Source of the DNA: Malurus cyaneus samueli
Taxonomy: Eukaryota > Chordata > Aves > Passeriformes > Maluridae
Length of the DNA stretch: 64,000 nucleotides
Direction of reading: 5' to 3'
NCBI GenBank assembly: GCA_009741485.1
Contig: CM019215.1
Location: 78,128,448 to 78,192,447 of the forward strand
Shown here: positions 1-13,000 of the stretch, piece by piece
Numbering within the stretch: the stretch's first letter is position 1
How the letters are laid out: each line of letters starts with the position of its first letter
Position numbers and translations under genes: made by a program
The notes under the pieces: generated by a model
What the model was told of the DNA's origin: nothing
Database searches by the model: none
Seen by the model: the letters and a program-made list of their open reading frames with translations, nothing else

Positions 1-724
1 TCTGAGATGCCACTGATGGCACACCAGCAGGGTTCCAGCTGTGTGGCCTGGCACTTCCCAAAATACTTCCCCAACCGCTGCAGAGATGTTGGTAGAAAGC
101 AGTGAAAGGAGAAAGCAACCAGATGAAAAGGCTCAGGGAATGGCTCACAGATGATTCTGTGACAGATGTTGTCACACTAATTTCAAGTTGATATTTTTGG
201 TTTTGTGGGGATTTCTTATAGCAACTAAAAAATAAAGAAGTTTTAGCATTCATTAAACATCAGGCGCGTGAAGAAATACATATAAGTAGTTACAGAATGA
301 TATTGCACAACAAAAGAAAAGTATAAGGATTAATGAAATTGTTGAGGGTTTGCAATATAATTTGAAGAATGTACCTCAGTATAGAAGCCTCACTAATATG
401 TTGGTCTAAGGAAGAAAAAAGCTTGAGTAAAATTATTTTCCGTCAATAACTCGATACCTCCTTTTTCACATTTCTAATTTTTTTTTTTATTTTTTTTTAT
501 TTTTATTTTTTTTTGTCTAGTTAGGATTTTTAAGAAAAAACAGGTAATGAGCTTGATCTGTATGCATCACCCAGGCAGAATTAGTACTGGCAGGCAAAAG
601 TATAAAAATGATAAAGAAAGAATAAGGTTGGAAATGTCAAACCTGTGTCATGATGGGGCTGGGTTAGACAGAGAAATTTAATTCTTAACGGAGTAGTGTC
701 ACAGGAAACTGAGTAAGAATTAAA
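1..724. other. intergenic AT-rich DNA, no gene seen
   Basis: I see no gene here. The stretch holds a T-rich run with scattered A at 478-514 and otherwise unique-looking DNA. An antisense open frame of 79 codons crosses the CR1 tail that follows and has no features of a protein. Confidence 0.6.
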
Positions 725-873
725 TGTCACCGAGTTCAAGAACTGTTTGGACAATGCTCTCAGGCAAATGGTGTGATTCTTGGGCTGTCCTGTGCGGGAC
801 TGAGTTGAACTCGGTGTCACTTGTGGGTCACTTCTAAGTCAGAATATTCTATGATTTTGTAATTCTGTGATTC
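725..873 (+). mobile_element. CR1 LINE fragment, 3' end
   Basis: The stretch reads in order like the 3' untranslated end of an avian CR1: a 'gacaatgctctcagg' block, then 'gtgtgattcttggg', 'tgtcctgtgcggga', 'gttgaactcgg', and a closing 'attctatgatttt' / 'attctgtgattc' tail, which is the usual short repeated terminus of CR1. CR1 is a non-LTR retrotransposon whose copies are mostly 5'-truncated and keep the 3' end, as here. The copy is diverged and carries no coding part. The subfamily is not assigned. Confidence 0.75.
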
Positions 874-1339
874 ATATACTATTGGTTGCATTTTGAAATA
901 AATAGTGAGGGGAAAAAAGGAATGACATCAGCTAATCAAATGTTTGTTTATTAAATGCCTGGTTAGGTGATTCAGAATGGTGACCTATCATTTGAAGAAT
1001 AGTATAATTGTAATAAAATTTAGCTCTATGTAGGTCTTGAAAGTACTGCACTTTTATCTGATTTAACCTATGACAATTTCTGTTACCCTTTCCTTTTTCT
1101 CATTCAAATGCATCATAATTTACTACAGGTATGGGTGCTTATTTAGTGTCACTATTACATTTAATCCTAACATTCAAATACCCATTTCTCATTTCTTTGT
1201 GTCTTGCAGGCTTCTTCTGAAGTGGTGTCTAAAATGAAGTTTAGTCTGTGCTCACATTGCGTCTGTTGCCTTTGCTGCTGCCTTTATTTTCTAGTTTTAA
1301 CAAAGTTTGATAAACTCAGAAGGTCAGATTGTGCAAAAG
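874..1339. other. intergenic DNA, no gene seen
   Basis: Unique-looking AT-rich DNA. The only suggestive site is a pyrimidine-rich run ending in 'tgtcttgcag' at 1200-1209, which resembles a splice acceptor and is followed by an open frame of about 70 codons. That frame runs into the LTR downstream and has no recognisable domain, so I do not call an exon. Confidence 0.5.
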
Positions 1340-1922
1340 TGTTGAGTCTGGCTGAGCTGGAGTCCATTTTCCCACAGCAGCTCTCCCAGTGCTGTGCTCT
1401 GCTCTGGTGGCTGCAGAGGTGTTGATAACACAGCAGAGCTCTGGGTTCTGCTGAGCAGCGCTGGCACAGCATCGGCGCTGCCTCTCAGCATCCCCCATCA
1501 AGGGCTGGGGGTGGGCAAGGTCCTGGGAGGGGACACAACCAGGCCATCTGACCCACAGCCACCAAACGGATATTCCATATTAAATCATGTCAGCCCAGAT
1601 ATAAAAGCCCAGCAAAGGAGGAGGAAGGGAGAACATTCATTATGTACCATGTTTCCCTTCTGGAGCGACCATTACGAATTATGAAGGCCTGCTTCCTGTG
1701 AAGTGGCTGAAAATTGCTTGCTGATGGGAAACAGAAAACAAAATTACAGTATTTTCTTTTTGCTTGTGTGGACTCAAAATTTTGTTTTTAATTTGGCAGA
1801 CTGCTGTGTCTCAACCTAGGAGCCATTTTCCATTTTATTTTCTCTTCTCTGTCCTCTGGGAAGGGAAGCTGATAGAACAGTTTGGTGAATACCTGGCATC
1901 CAGCCAAGGTCAGCCCACCATA
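1340..1922 (+). mobile_element. solitary LTR of an avian endogenous retrovirus
   Basis: The sequence follows a very common bird LTR from end to end. It starts with TG and 'gctgagctggagtcc', then 'cacagcagctctccc', 'gttgataacacagcag', 'gctgagcagcgctggcacag', 'gctgggggtgggcaag' and 'gggaggggacaca'. A TATA-like motif lies near the middle, 'cctgcttcctgtgaagtgg' follows, and the end is 'atccagccaaggtcagccc' with 'accata'. Its length of about 583 bases is reasonable for such an LTR. No gag, pol or env sequence lies on either side, so it is probably a solo LTR left by recombination. I did not find clear target-site duplications. The family name is uncertain; ERVL-like is my guess from resemblance only. 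Confidence 0.75.
1600..1606 (+). promoter_or_regulatory. TATA-like motif of the LTR promoter
   Basis: A 'tataaaa' lies about 260 bases into the LTR, in the position where the U3 promoter of this kind of LTR has its TATA box, just before a purine-rich stretch (aggaggaggaaggg). Whether it is still active cannot be told from sequence; the copy is old and diverged. Confidence 0.4.
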
Positions 1923-2712
1923 GGCAGCCATTGAGGAGGTGTGAAGAAAATATAAAGGACACCTTTTTCTTTCACTTACCCACAAGGGTCCAAGACAAAA
2001 ACCTCATGTCTGTTAGAAGACAGAAATGTCCTTCTGCTGCTGTTGGTTGCATGCATTCCTCAAAGCTTGTTCTCTCTTGAAAATGTAAAATTACTCAGAT
2101 AATGGCTTTAAACCATTTCAATTCAGCAACAAAATAGAGTTTCTGCTATTGGAGACCCTCTTATTACCGTGCAATCGGATGTCACCATGTGCAAAACCTC
2201 GTGTTTGATAGAGAGAGGTGGGGTGCAATAGTTACCAACCCTCAGTGGCCATCCCAGTGCAAGACACTTTCTGCTTTCTTGTGGTGCCTGTGCCACACAG
2301 ACTGCACAGTTGCAGTAAGATCTGTGCTGTTCTGGGCCTGACAGTCACTGCATGTAATTTCTGGGGAATTTCAGATCCATGTGATATGTAAGGAAAATTT
2401 CTATCTTTCTCTTTAGAATTTTCCAGGTGGGGCTCAAGGTATAATCTAAAATCCCATGGTGTGATTACTTAGCAAATTATTTCCTCTCACCTGTTTCTAC
2501 TTTTGATTTAAAGTTGTTGACCTCCATGTTAATGATAAAAATGCATTACTAGTCACAATAACCTCTCATTTACTGTGTTAAATGTTGGGAATTCCTAGGC
2601 TGTCCCTATCTGGACTAATAAAAAACTTATTCTAAATAAAATATTGTTAATGGTTTGTATGGTTTGTTTTGTGTAATGTCCTGACTCAATTATTCCATGG
2701 GGTTGTGGGTTT

Positions 2713-2751
<39 letters not shown>

Positions 2752-3340
2752 AGGCATCTAATATGACATTTGTAGCTGTTCTAATCATGACTTCTCCCTG
2801 AGCTAATCTATTCATATTCTTTTGAGACAGTCTGGTAACAAGTATACTGTAAAATTTTGAAAAAAATGCAGATATATAAAAGCTAAAATGCTTAATTAAG
2901 GGCAAACCTCAGAAGACTGTTGTTTACTGTTAACAGAACACTCTGTCCACAAAACAGATTATTTACTCACTATTATTCCCCTTGATCCCATAGAATATCA
3001 AAGCCAATGTCATCCTTCAAAACTTCACAATCTTTCCTTAGAGCAGACTTTAACAAATACCCTCAATCACGAGTAATAAGATTTTCGTAGGGAGCAGAGG
3101 TGTTAAAGCAACTTTGACACTAAGTTTAAGACTTTGCGTACCATAGCATATATACATCTTCAAATATATCTGGCAATTAATGATTCAGCATTATCAATCT
3201 GAAAACAACAAAGCAATATTTTGTAAAACTTAGGTTATTTGACATAAATAAAACCTCCTTAAGAGCCAGGGGTATGCTTTCATTTATGAAGAACAACGGA
3301 ATATTTATATTGGGCTTATGTGACAAGGTTTTGATAGCGG
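1923..3340. other. intergenic DNA between two LTRs, no gene seen
   Basis: No retroviral coding sequence is visible between the LTR that ends near 1,922 and the different LTR that starts near 3,341, so the two are separate insertions and do not bound one provirus. The stretch contains a T/A homopolymer at 2,710-2,747. The rest is unrecognised AT-rich DNA. Confidence 0.55.
2710..2747. repeat. T10 followed by a long A homopolymer
   Basis: Ten T directly followed by about 28 A. The A run could be the decayed tail of a retroposon, but no retroposon body is recognisable upstream. It may also be simple slippage. Confidence 0.9.
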
Positions 3341-4379
3341 TGGGCTGCAGAGGTGGCTTCTGTGATAATCTTCTGGAAGCTTCCCCGATGTCCAACGGAA
3401 CCGATGCCAGCTGGCTTCAAGACAGACCTGCTGCTGGCTAAGGACAAGCTGATCAGCAGCAGTGGCAGCACCTCTGGGGTAGCATATCAAAGGAGGGAAA
3501 AATTACTGTGCAGAACAAGCTGGAGAAGAGAGGATTAGGATTATGTAAGAGACTGAGAAACTGCCCTGCAAGATACCATGGTCAGTAAAGGAGGGGAGGG
3601 CGTGCTACAGGGGCTGGAACAGAGATATCCCGTGGTGAAGCAGCTGTGCCCCTGCAGTCATTGGAGGTCCACGGTTGAACAGAGATCCATCTGCAGTCCC
3701 TGGAGGACCCCACACAGGAGCGGGGCAATGCCTGAGGGAGTGTGTGAAACTGTAGAAAGTCCATGCTGAAGAAGGGTCCCGGCAGGACCTGTGGACCTAT
3801 GGAGAGAAGAGCCCACACTGGAGCAGGTTTGCTGGCAGGACTTGTGATTCTGTTCCTGAAGGACTGCACCCTGTGGAAGACTGGAGAAGTTTGTGAAGAA
3901 CTGCATCCTGTGAAAAGGGCTCATGTTGGAGAAGTTCATGGAGAAATGCCTCTGTGGGAGAGACTCCACACTGAAACAGGAGAAGAGTGTGAGGAGTCCT
4001 GTCTCTGAGGAGAATGTAGAAGCAGTGAACGTGTGTGATGAAGTGACCACAAGCCCAGTCCCTGTCCTGCTGTGCTGATGGCAGGGGAAGGAGGCAGAGA
4101 ATTGGGAATAAAGTTAAGTCTGGAAGGAAAGGAGGAATGGAGGGCAAGTGTTTTAAGGTTTGGTTTTATTTCTCATTATCGTACTCTGATTTGACTGGTA
4201 ATAAATTAAACTGATTTCCCCAACTGAGTCTGTTTTTCCCATGATGGTAATTGGTGAGTGATCTCTGCCTGTTCCTTTCTTGACCCACAGAATATCATCT
4301 CCCCTGTCCATTTGAGCTGATGGAGTGACAGAATGGCTTTGGTGGGCACTTGGTGTCCAGTCAGTACCAGCCCCCCATA
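3341..4379 (+). mobile_element. solitary ~1 kb LTR of an avian endogenous retrovirus, second family
   Basis: The segment matches a different, long avian LTR. Recognisable blocks in order are 'gcttccccgatgtccaacgg', 'gatgccagctggcttcaaga', 'agagatatcccgtggtgaag', a series of loosely repeated units built on 'cacactggagcagg' and 'gtggagaagttcatgga' (about 3,700-3,990), 'gagtgtgaggagtcctgtct', 'gggaataaagttaagtctgg', 'ggttttatttctcattatc', a polyadenylation signal, 'gtaattggtgagtgatctct' and the end 'ggtgggcacttggtgtcca'. The short open frames on both strands here are incidental. No internal retroviral genes flank it, so a solo LTR is likely. The exact 5' boundary is uncertain by tens of bases. 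Confidence 0.75.
4200..4205 (+). promoter_or_regulatory. polyadenylation signal inside the LTR
   Basis: A canonical AATAAA in the 3' third of the LTR, after 'gactggt' and before 'ttaaactgatttcccc'. Its place agrees with the R region of this LTR family. Activity is unknown. Confidence 0.5.
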
Positions 4380-7300
4380 ATGCAGTAAGGCAGACATGGC
4401 ATTACTTTAGTACCAATTCAGTTTTCAATATAACAGGGTTGGCTGGAAGTTTTTGAGAGTCACAGTCTGCATTCAGAAAACTATTATATGATTTTGGAGG
4501 GGTGAGAGAAGAGTGAAAATGCATTATTCATGCTGAATTTCTGATAAGTCAGAGACAGTTGCAGTTCCTGCCAGCCTTGGCTCCTAAACCTCAGATTTCT
4601 GGGCTTCCATCTCATTTCTCATTTGCCTTCTGTATTGCTGTGCCATGGGACTAGAAAACCCTGAGGCTTATGTCTGATCTGTGAATTCAGAGTCTGTGTT
4701 TTCAACCTCATCTTTATTTTTATACCATCTCTTTTGCTTTTGTTAGTATGTCTTTTGCAGAAGGAAAAAAAAAAAAAAATTCATTCCGAAATGTCTCCAA
4801 ATTCTTTCAGAATTCCAGATTGTCTCTTTCCTGGAGGAAATATTCTTGTTTCAAAAAGTTTGGTATCTCAGCTCATGAAATTTCATATTCATAATGTCTT
4901 GATGACCCCTTCAACAGACAGCCAAGTAGAGATCTGTGAATCTGCATGTCCACTTTAATTTACAGCATTACTTATTGAGCTGGTGTACGGCTGTCCCAGC
5001 CAGTCATAACAATTTTGAAGTGGCAGCAAATACTGATGACTTGTACATTAGTTCTGTACTTTTATCAGGCTATCTACAACATTACTGATAGTATATAGAT
5101 AGGACAACTCTTCGGGAAGTCCCAACCACAATGCATAGCTGAAAATTTTGCAATTATTGTTCACATGCAAAGAGGAAGCAGGCATCATCTATAGCTAAAC
5201 ACAAGAAGTTGGTAGTTTAAAATAAATATTGCCAGAGATGAGGAAATAAAAGTAGGGCAGTTTAAATTATAGCATGCATACGCCTTAGTTTCTTCATTTT
5301 ATCTTCTGTTATTCTCTAATTCCCCTATTGCTCTGAGCTGTGAATGGTCTTGTTTCAGTGGTGATGGTAGGGGGCTGGGAGTTTTTGGGTGAGTGCTCAG
5401 CATTTCGGAATCCTCCAGAAAGGATATGATTTTCATATTGATGTTTTCTACTTCCTTATTGTAAGATGTCCTTGGGATCATTTTTATATTTTTCCTAACA
5501 TGCTTTTACACCTTTCTCTTTCTTCCTTGGTATGTAGGTCCATGTTATATTGAAATCCCTTTTATATCTATTATATATATTTTCTTAGTTCTTTTTGTCA
5601 CCCTTTACACCAGTTTTGTCTAGATTTAAGTCTGCATTTCTTTTACTGACCATTTAAGGAGTTTTTTATTCATGTGGGGTCATCATTGCTAATCCTATGC
5701 CTGCTATGTTCTCATGTATTTATTGTCCTCTGCATCTCATTGTGTGTCGGTTGCCAAAGCCTTTGCTCTTGTAACAGGGCTGCATTTCTCTCAACTTCAT
5801 TATTATTTTATAATCACAAGCATGGAATTCTCACAGCCTACCTGCTTGTCACAGCTATCTGGATAAAACAATTACTCTATCACAGAAAAATAAACAAAAG
5901 CAAAAGGAATTGCTACTAGATAGCTGATGAAGTACAGAAACCAGTCACAGCTCAACCAACAAATGCAAAAGTGCAGAAAGGTGACGAAAGCACTTTGATT
6001 TTGAGGCCTTGTAAATTCCATACAAACTTTATAACCAGATACTAACAATTGCAATTGTGCTTGTTGTAGAGGGCTACTTGGTTGCAATGAGCAAGAAAAA
6101 GCTTTGAATTAGAAATTAAAAAAAAAATAGTTCCTTATATTATTTATGAAGAAATGTAACAGTTTTCACTGAGTAAAACATCTTGTAAGACTTCACAAGT
6201 TCTGAAACGTGTCAAGAAGTGTAGGAAATAATTTTTTTCCCCATAAGCTATTAAGGTTGAGTCTTGTCCTCTCTTCTGTTTCTATTTCTATTGAACCATC
6301 TTTGGTTTTATTGTTTCACTGTAAATTGCTTCTCTTATTTCTTAAAAAATCCTTAAAGAGTTTTTTACTCCTGACAGTGACCATTGTGCTGTACTCAATG
6401 AAGTAAAAAATGAGGATGTGAATATGTCAGGGCAAATCACAAGGTGACAATGCTACATGCATAATTAGCATAATATGAATCCTTTGGTAGATCACGAAAA
6501 AAAATGCTGTGTCAAGGGACTTCTGCTTATAAAGCAGACAACTTTAAAAAGTTGCATGGAGATGAAACTAATGAATAGTTTTATTAATGGAGATGATGCT
6601 GTGACATTTATAGGCCTACTGCCATATTTTTACAGCAGAACGGTGAGTCCCAAAATGCAGAACCAGACTTGGTAGACAGTGAGATAGTTCCATTTATTAT
6701 CAATTCCAGGAAGCAAAAACTTTTGTTTATCTGTATGCATTTCTTCTCCTTCAGTAGAGTTTACTTAAGTCACAGTGGGTCCTTCCCTGACAAGCTAAAG
6801 CTGTTATTATGATTTTTGCTGTGCTGTGGCTCCCATAGCTTGTAGAAATGTATGAGAGGAGACTTACTGACTTGTTCGCAGTTTACCGTGTGTTTTCTGT
6901 GTGACTGATCTTCTGCTTAAAAACATCTGGCTGTTCACCTTGTCTTTGCAACTGCACTACAAAGCAGAAGAAATCTTCTGGAAGAAGGGATAAAGGGCAT
7001 GCTCCTTCTCTGAGTACAACTGGATTTATCTCAGTGTACCCTGATCCTGTGTTATCTCAACTGAGATTCTTGGTATGAACAGGGAAGTTGCAGCCAACAA
7101 GGATCAAAGTAAAAACCATAGTTTAAAACTGATAAAAAATTCTAAGAATCAAAAGGTTGGTTTTGTTTTCTTAAACCTAATAATCAGTGTTGAAAGGAGG
7201 ACTCATGGGAATTTTTCTGTTTCTATGATGACCCAGTGGGCAGAGAAGAAATCTCTTTCAAAGCTCTATTTTATCACAGCAAGTCTGTTTAAAAGATTGA

Positions 7301-9868
7301 CTTGTAGCAGTTTCTCTATTTATGTTTTAATTAAATACAATTTAGGAAATTGGAAACTTTTGCTGTTGTTGGTATGCTCATTTAAAGTCAAAGCAGTTAC
7401 TTTTCATACTTTAACTGACTTGGACTCCTGACTAAAAAAGCAGAAAGAAAACCAAAGCCAAAACAAAATCAGCCAACCAAGCAATTGAGATGTTTTAATT
7501 TAAAAAGTGTCAAGAGGAAATCTTTTCATATTTTATGTTCTCTCATAATGTGTCTGATAATTAGATGGATTTTGCTACCTATTGTCTGTCTTTCCATTTT
7601 GCATGGCATCTCGTTTATATACTGAGTTCTTTCAGTAGTTTCTTTGTTATTTTGGTTTCCTTTGCCATTGTCTTTGTTTTCACTTCTCCCTTGTTTTAGT
7701 TAAATTTTTGTTTCATTCTAGATATTCTTTGCTTATGATAATCTTTTCTGGCTTTTGAAAACTGCATTGTAAATCAAATCTTTTGTCTTCTGACTAATTT
7801 CTTTTTAGTGTCAATTATCTCTTTCTTTTTTATTTGTCATACCAACACCCACGATTTAATCATTAGAGATGAATTTATTAATGTCATCACTATATAAGAT
7901 GGTCTGATGTTTTCCATTAAAATAAGGGATTTGAGGTTTGTTTAGTTAGAGATAACCATGCCAAATGTTGATTACATAGACTGAAATTTTGCTTGATATT
8001 TGTTTCACATTTTTCTAGTATGAATGTATGTTGGCATTACTAGAAACTATGTGGACAGGAAGTACATGTGATGTGTTTCTGCAAATACACTTTTGTCATC
8101 CGTAACCTTATAACCAGCAGTGTATCATAATTGGTGTGCAACTAATTAATTCTTGAGAAGACCTTTATGAAGCAGGACTTTGGCAGATGTGAAGTTATAT
8201 GTGTTGTTTGCTGAATTTTTAAGGATCTACTGAAACAGTAAACGTTTGTCTACATCACAAAATTTTGAATTGCAATCCACATATGTCTAACAGGGCCAAG
8301 TTAAGACTCTTTCAAGACCTTGTTTTTAGTAATTTTCTTTATTTTGTGCGAGCCTCCAAAATTTACACATGCAGATATCTGACACATGCCACTACTGCAG
8401 AATGACTGAATGTGGTACTTTTAAAGCTTTCCAGGGCAGAGCAGGATTTAGGCAGAAACTTTCTCCATCCATTAATGGATGTGGAAATCAGAGCTAAAAG
8501 ACTGACAGGGTAGAGCCACTTATATCCTCCTCACTGAGACTAGCTCCAGCTACATATAGGAATCTATGAGCAGAATGAAAGAACACATTTATTGTAGAAA
8601 GGAGAAACAGAAAAGAGAGCTGTTGCAGAATTTTGTTTTTATTGCTGACTCGGGGACAAACTATGATTACAATAATAAATATAGATATCACACTATTGTT
8701 AACCCCAAATTTTGATAAAAGGAAATAATATAAAATATTTTAGAGAATCTACTCTGTTCTTTGTAGCATTTATGAATACTGTATGCCACCCTTGACTGTG
8801 ATTCATAAGAAGTGCTAGTTTCTTGTTGCTTGTTTTTGTTTTTGTTTCTGGTTTTGTTTTTTTTTTTTCTGTTTTTGTTTTTGTTTTTGTTTTTTAACCA
8901 GTAACATTTAAATGTTCAGTTAGTGTTCTTAGAGACTTAATAAAGTAAAATATTAAACAAGTTGTAGCTTGTGAACACAAGAACCATGAGGGAGCTGAAT
9001 ACAATTCAATGGCATGAACATGCCAAGCAATGAAGAATTTTTTCTGTCGTGGCACTTGCAGTGATACATTTGATTACTTTCAAAGGCTTGGAACTATAAA
9101 GCATAGTTACCACTATGCATTTTTTTCAAAACAAAATATTTGGTTTGTACATCTTTATGCATATCCTTTGTACATATCTACTAAAATGAACACATGTACA
9201 CGCAAACTGCTGTACAGGATTTAAAAACACATTAAAATGAAATCAAGGCAGAGGACATAAAAGATAAAAATGAAAATTCCAGAGAATATGTGATTAATTC
9301 CAAGAGCAGGCTGGTAAAGAAATCATTTAATGTAGCTTGTCCAGACTGAGGCAAGGAAACGCAGAACTTATTAAGCTCAAGTTTTTGTCCTGGGCTCTTG
9401 TGATCCCTTTGGATGGTCTAAGCACTTGAAGAAGTGTGTTTCAGTGTTTTCAGACTAATGACAGATAAATTTGCCTATTTACGCTCTTTGTCCCTACCAT
9501 AGCCTTAAGATCATGGCATTCTTTGTTTAATTTGGAAACTTAGGATGATATGCATATTGTAGTGATAAGTAGAAGGAAAATATAAAATTCTATGGATTTC
9601 TACAACCAATTTAAAATTTGGAAAGTAGAAAGAGAGTCTAATAGTCATTTACAAACTCAGCATTTACTAGACTCTTTCTCAGGGTCTCTTGTCTGCAAGG
9701 AAAAAATTAAAAATAATTCCCTTTAGGTAATAGGAGTATTATTGGTTGAATTACTTAAAGAATGTATAAAATACTATCAAAGGCATTAAAAAAAATAAAG
9801 AAACACAGATTGTCCTTTAAGACATTTATGTTTTCCTGAAAATTTTCAAAACACGTAGCATAAAGTTG
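4380..9868. other. long intergenic stretch, no gene seen
   Basis: About 5.5 kb of AT-rich, CpG-poor DNA without a recognisable gene or complete repeat. It includes an A homopolymer at 4,765-4,779 and a T/G-rich tract at 8,828-8,896. An open frame of 118 codons at 7,075-7,431 (+) shows no domain, signal peptide or homology that I recognise and is probably chance in AT-rich DNA. Confidence 0.55.
8828..8896. repeat. T/G-rich microsatellite, (GTTTTT)n-like
   Basis: Imperfect repeats of GTTTTT interrupted by a pure T run of about a dozen bases. Low-complexity DNA; no other role visible. Confidence 0.85.
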
Positions 9869-10099
9869 TGTTGTGGTTTAATCCCAGCTGACAAGTAAGC
9901 ACCACACAGTTACTTGCTTACTCTCACTCTGGTTGGGATGGGGAAGAGAAACAAAAAAAATTAAAGAGAGAAAAACTCAGGGTTGAGATAAAGTCAGTTT
10001 AGTTGGAAAAAAAAAAAAAAAAAATTCCTGGACACAGAAGTAAAGCAAAATAAGGAGTTCATTCACTACTTCCTGTGGTCATCAGCCAGTATCTTTCTT
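9869..10099 (+). mobile_element. 5' part of an avian retroviral LTR, truncated
   Basis: The start 'tgttgtggtttaatcccagc' followed by 'taagcaccacacagtt', 'ttgcttactctcactc', 'ggttgggatggggaagaga', 'ctcagggttgagataaagtc' and 'agtttagttgg' is the beginning of a widespread avian LTR (TG start). After an expanded A run it continues with 'aagcaaaataaggagttc' and 'attcactacttcctg'. The rest of the LTR is missing, so this is a truncated copy. The A run at about 10,007-10,024 replaces the A/ATA-rich part that such LTRs normally have there. The family name is not certain. Confidence 0.75.
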
Positions 10100-13000
10100 A
10101 AAACATATATTTAAGTATTAAAGCAAAGAAAATAGATGCTAATCAGTAGCAAAAGGAAAAAAAGAACCTAGCAAATCTGTGAGGAAATGTAATAGAATTT
10201 GTCTCACAACTAGAAAGTAATGTTTGAGGAAAGTGTTGCAGATGCCCAGGAAAAAAAAAAAAAAATCATTATTATGGTTGAAAGAAATTGAGGTAGGATC
10301 TTCAGAAATACTCCCAGTTAGTCTTTCTCTTCTTGTTCTGACGTAAAAAAAAACAAAAAAACAACAGGTTATCAATGTGTCTGAAAGGTAACTGTTTTAT
10401 TTCATCTTCAGTAGAGATGAGAAAAACATTAGCTTTGGAATTCTCCTTTGCAGCAGAAAATTTACTTTCTTCAGGTGTATGTGGTACATCTGTTGCAGAA
10501 ATATTTACTTTTTCAAGTAACATGTCACTGTAAATGTTTAAAGTCTATAAGGGTCATGCTTGTTTGTTTTCTGCTTTGTTGCTCAAACTTGAACTTAACA
10601 GTATCCCAAAATGAAACAATACCAATATTTCTTCTCTTGTTCAAGTTCTTAGTCATACTGTTCATGGAATGAATTTTTTCTTTCAGGAAATTTCACTTTA
10701 GAGAGGAACAAGTAAATGATAGGTGATACTTTATTTGCCTATTGTTTCAATACTTTTCTTCAGGTATCAACATTACTCTTCAGATTTTTTTTTTTTTTTT
10801 TCCCATTTTGGAGGTCTGGTTCATTTCAGCTTACACACTTTAAGGAAGCATTTGTCCTTCTCTGATGAGTACAGAAAATATGCTGGAACCAAGTCAGTGT
10901 CTACAGCTATGATTCTGTCTAAAAAGCAGTTAAGCCAATTAACATGTTTGAAATTTCTGATCTTTTGTGTGGGGTAATTTTGAGGAGGTATGTTCAGCAA
11001 TATTTAAACAGAAGGATGTAAGACTATTCCTCTAGTTAGACTCTACGAATGTCAGATTTTATTTCCATGAGCTTCAGCAAAACTTCTCCCTACCTTCAGA
11101 GCTGTACCATTTTTGCTGTTATGGCTCCAAATATAATGGTGAAAATAAAAATTACATGGTTTTGACAGGAAAAAGAAATAACATCGTTCTGTATCATTGG
11201 TTATTCTTCATGGTATATAGAGTTTGTGTAATTTAATTAATTAAAAGTATCATTTATTCCCAAATCATCAAACTATCCATTGAACTTCTACATAAAAAAT
11301 ATTGGTTTGAATACTTTCCTAAAGTATTTTATTTCACTTCAGACATTTTGATTTGTTTTACAGTAGGGTATCATCAATTGAACTGACACAATTTTAAGGG
11401 AAAGATGAAAAATTTGGCATTTGTAATGAATGAGGACAGACAGATGGAAAAAATATTCTAACTACCACCTTAAAGGACAACTTCTGTCATCAAGGCTAGG
11501 GGGAAATTTTATAGCTTTCTGGAATTTAGGAGAAGAAAAGTCATAAGGATTATTAGTATCCAGATAGGCCACGTGGTTTGGATTCTTCTCCTCTCTGCTT
11601 CCTAATTTGAGGGGGTACAATTAACCTGCTGTTGAAGAGCAAAACACTTGTTAATGTTTTTTTCTCTATTTTGGACACTGATATTCTATTACAACCAAAA
11701 CTGTTTTAGTTTTGTGTTGACTATAATCCACTTTCCTATTAGCTGTGACCCTTGAAATAAGACAGTAGTCTCTTCTGGGACACAGATAGATCAAAAAGGG
11801 TGCAGTCTCATAAGAATTTACAGCATGATTAGTTCTTGGTATTGCTGATTTCCCTGAACATGTTACAAATTATTCCTTTATAATAAGTAAATCAGAGAAT
11901 TATTATTTTTCCTGAATGCAAGGAAATTAAATTCTGTAGCTTGTGCTGGTTGACTTTGTTGGTGATGAGTTTTCTCATTTTCTAGCAGGATTTGGAAAAC
12001 CTGAAATGCTGAGATACAGCTTCTGGAAAAGTATTCTTGAACTATACTGCAATGGATAAAAAAATATATAACTTTTATTTCAGAATGCATAGTATCATTT
12101 CAGTAAAAAATCCAAATAAAACATGAAATCTCACTCAAGCAGTTGTGTCACAGTTGTCCTAGAGAATGAAACAGGGTGTCAAGACCAATAACAGGGTTGT
12201 CCTCTGTCCGGAGGCAAAGTGGGGAATATGGCTTTCTCCTCTCCCAACTTACATGATCGTACATCTTGAAATAGTACTATCTTTAGATCAGGCTTTTCAA
12301 GAATTAAATTAGAAAAATAAAGGAGAGAAAGAAGGAAAGGTGGAAAGAGGTGAAAGTTACTAAATTTCAGCTAAGTTTGGTATAACTCTTGCACCTGTAG
12401 AGTATGCAGTCCAGTATTTTATTTTCCAAGTTATATAATTGTTTATTATAAAAAGTGAGAAAATAGACAATAAGCTTATAGAGGATCTCAAGAAAAAAGG
12501 CACATCTAGAACTGACAAATATAGTGAAAGGAAGACTTTCTTTTTTCCTAGAAATGTTGCAGTATAAACAGTATAAGTGAATAGGCCCAAAAATCTATGT
12601 TATTTATATATTGATCTATAATATCAAGCATCTTTCTTCTAAAACAGGACTAGGAAAATTGTTTTGTTTTGTTTTTTTCCGATGACTTTTGACAGCCCTT
12701 TTGACTACTTCTGCTCATTGTTTATTACAAAGCTAATTATTTACCGAATAAATTCAAAGTCATGGATATCTATCAGGCATGATTTTGGAACATTGGCTGA
12801 GATAATCATAAGATATATATTTTACATGGTAACAGGAGAGAGACCATCTTCAGATATGCTGTTTCAATCTCTCAGGACACAATAAAATTACATGGTTCTT
12901 GTTTTTCTTCCTTCCTTACTCCTGATAGCTTTTTTTGTTGTTTGCTTTGATTAGTTTTCATAATTTATTTTAGATTTATTTGCTCTAACATTCATCTTCT

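Noticed and set aside
2710..2747. Poly(A) tail of a processed pseudogene
   Set aside because: No recognisable coding or mRNA-like sequence precedes the A run.
1340..4379. A complete provirus bounded by the two LTRs
   Set aside because: The LTRs belong to different families and no gag, pol or env sequence is visible between them.
7075..7431. 118-codon open frame
   Set aside because: No recognisable domain and lysine-, serine- and leucine-rich composition as expected from AT-rich DNA; no flanking splice or promoter signals that I could support.
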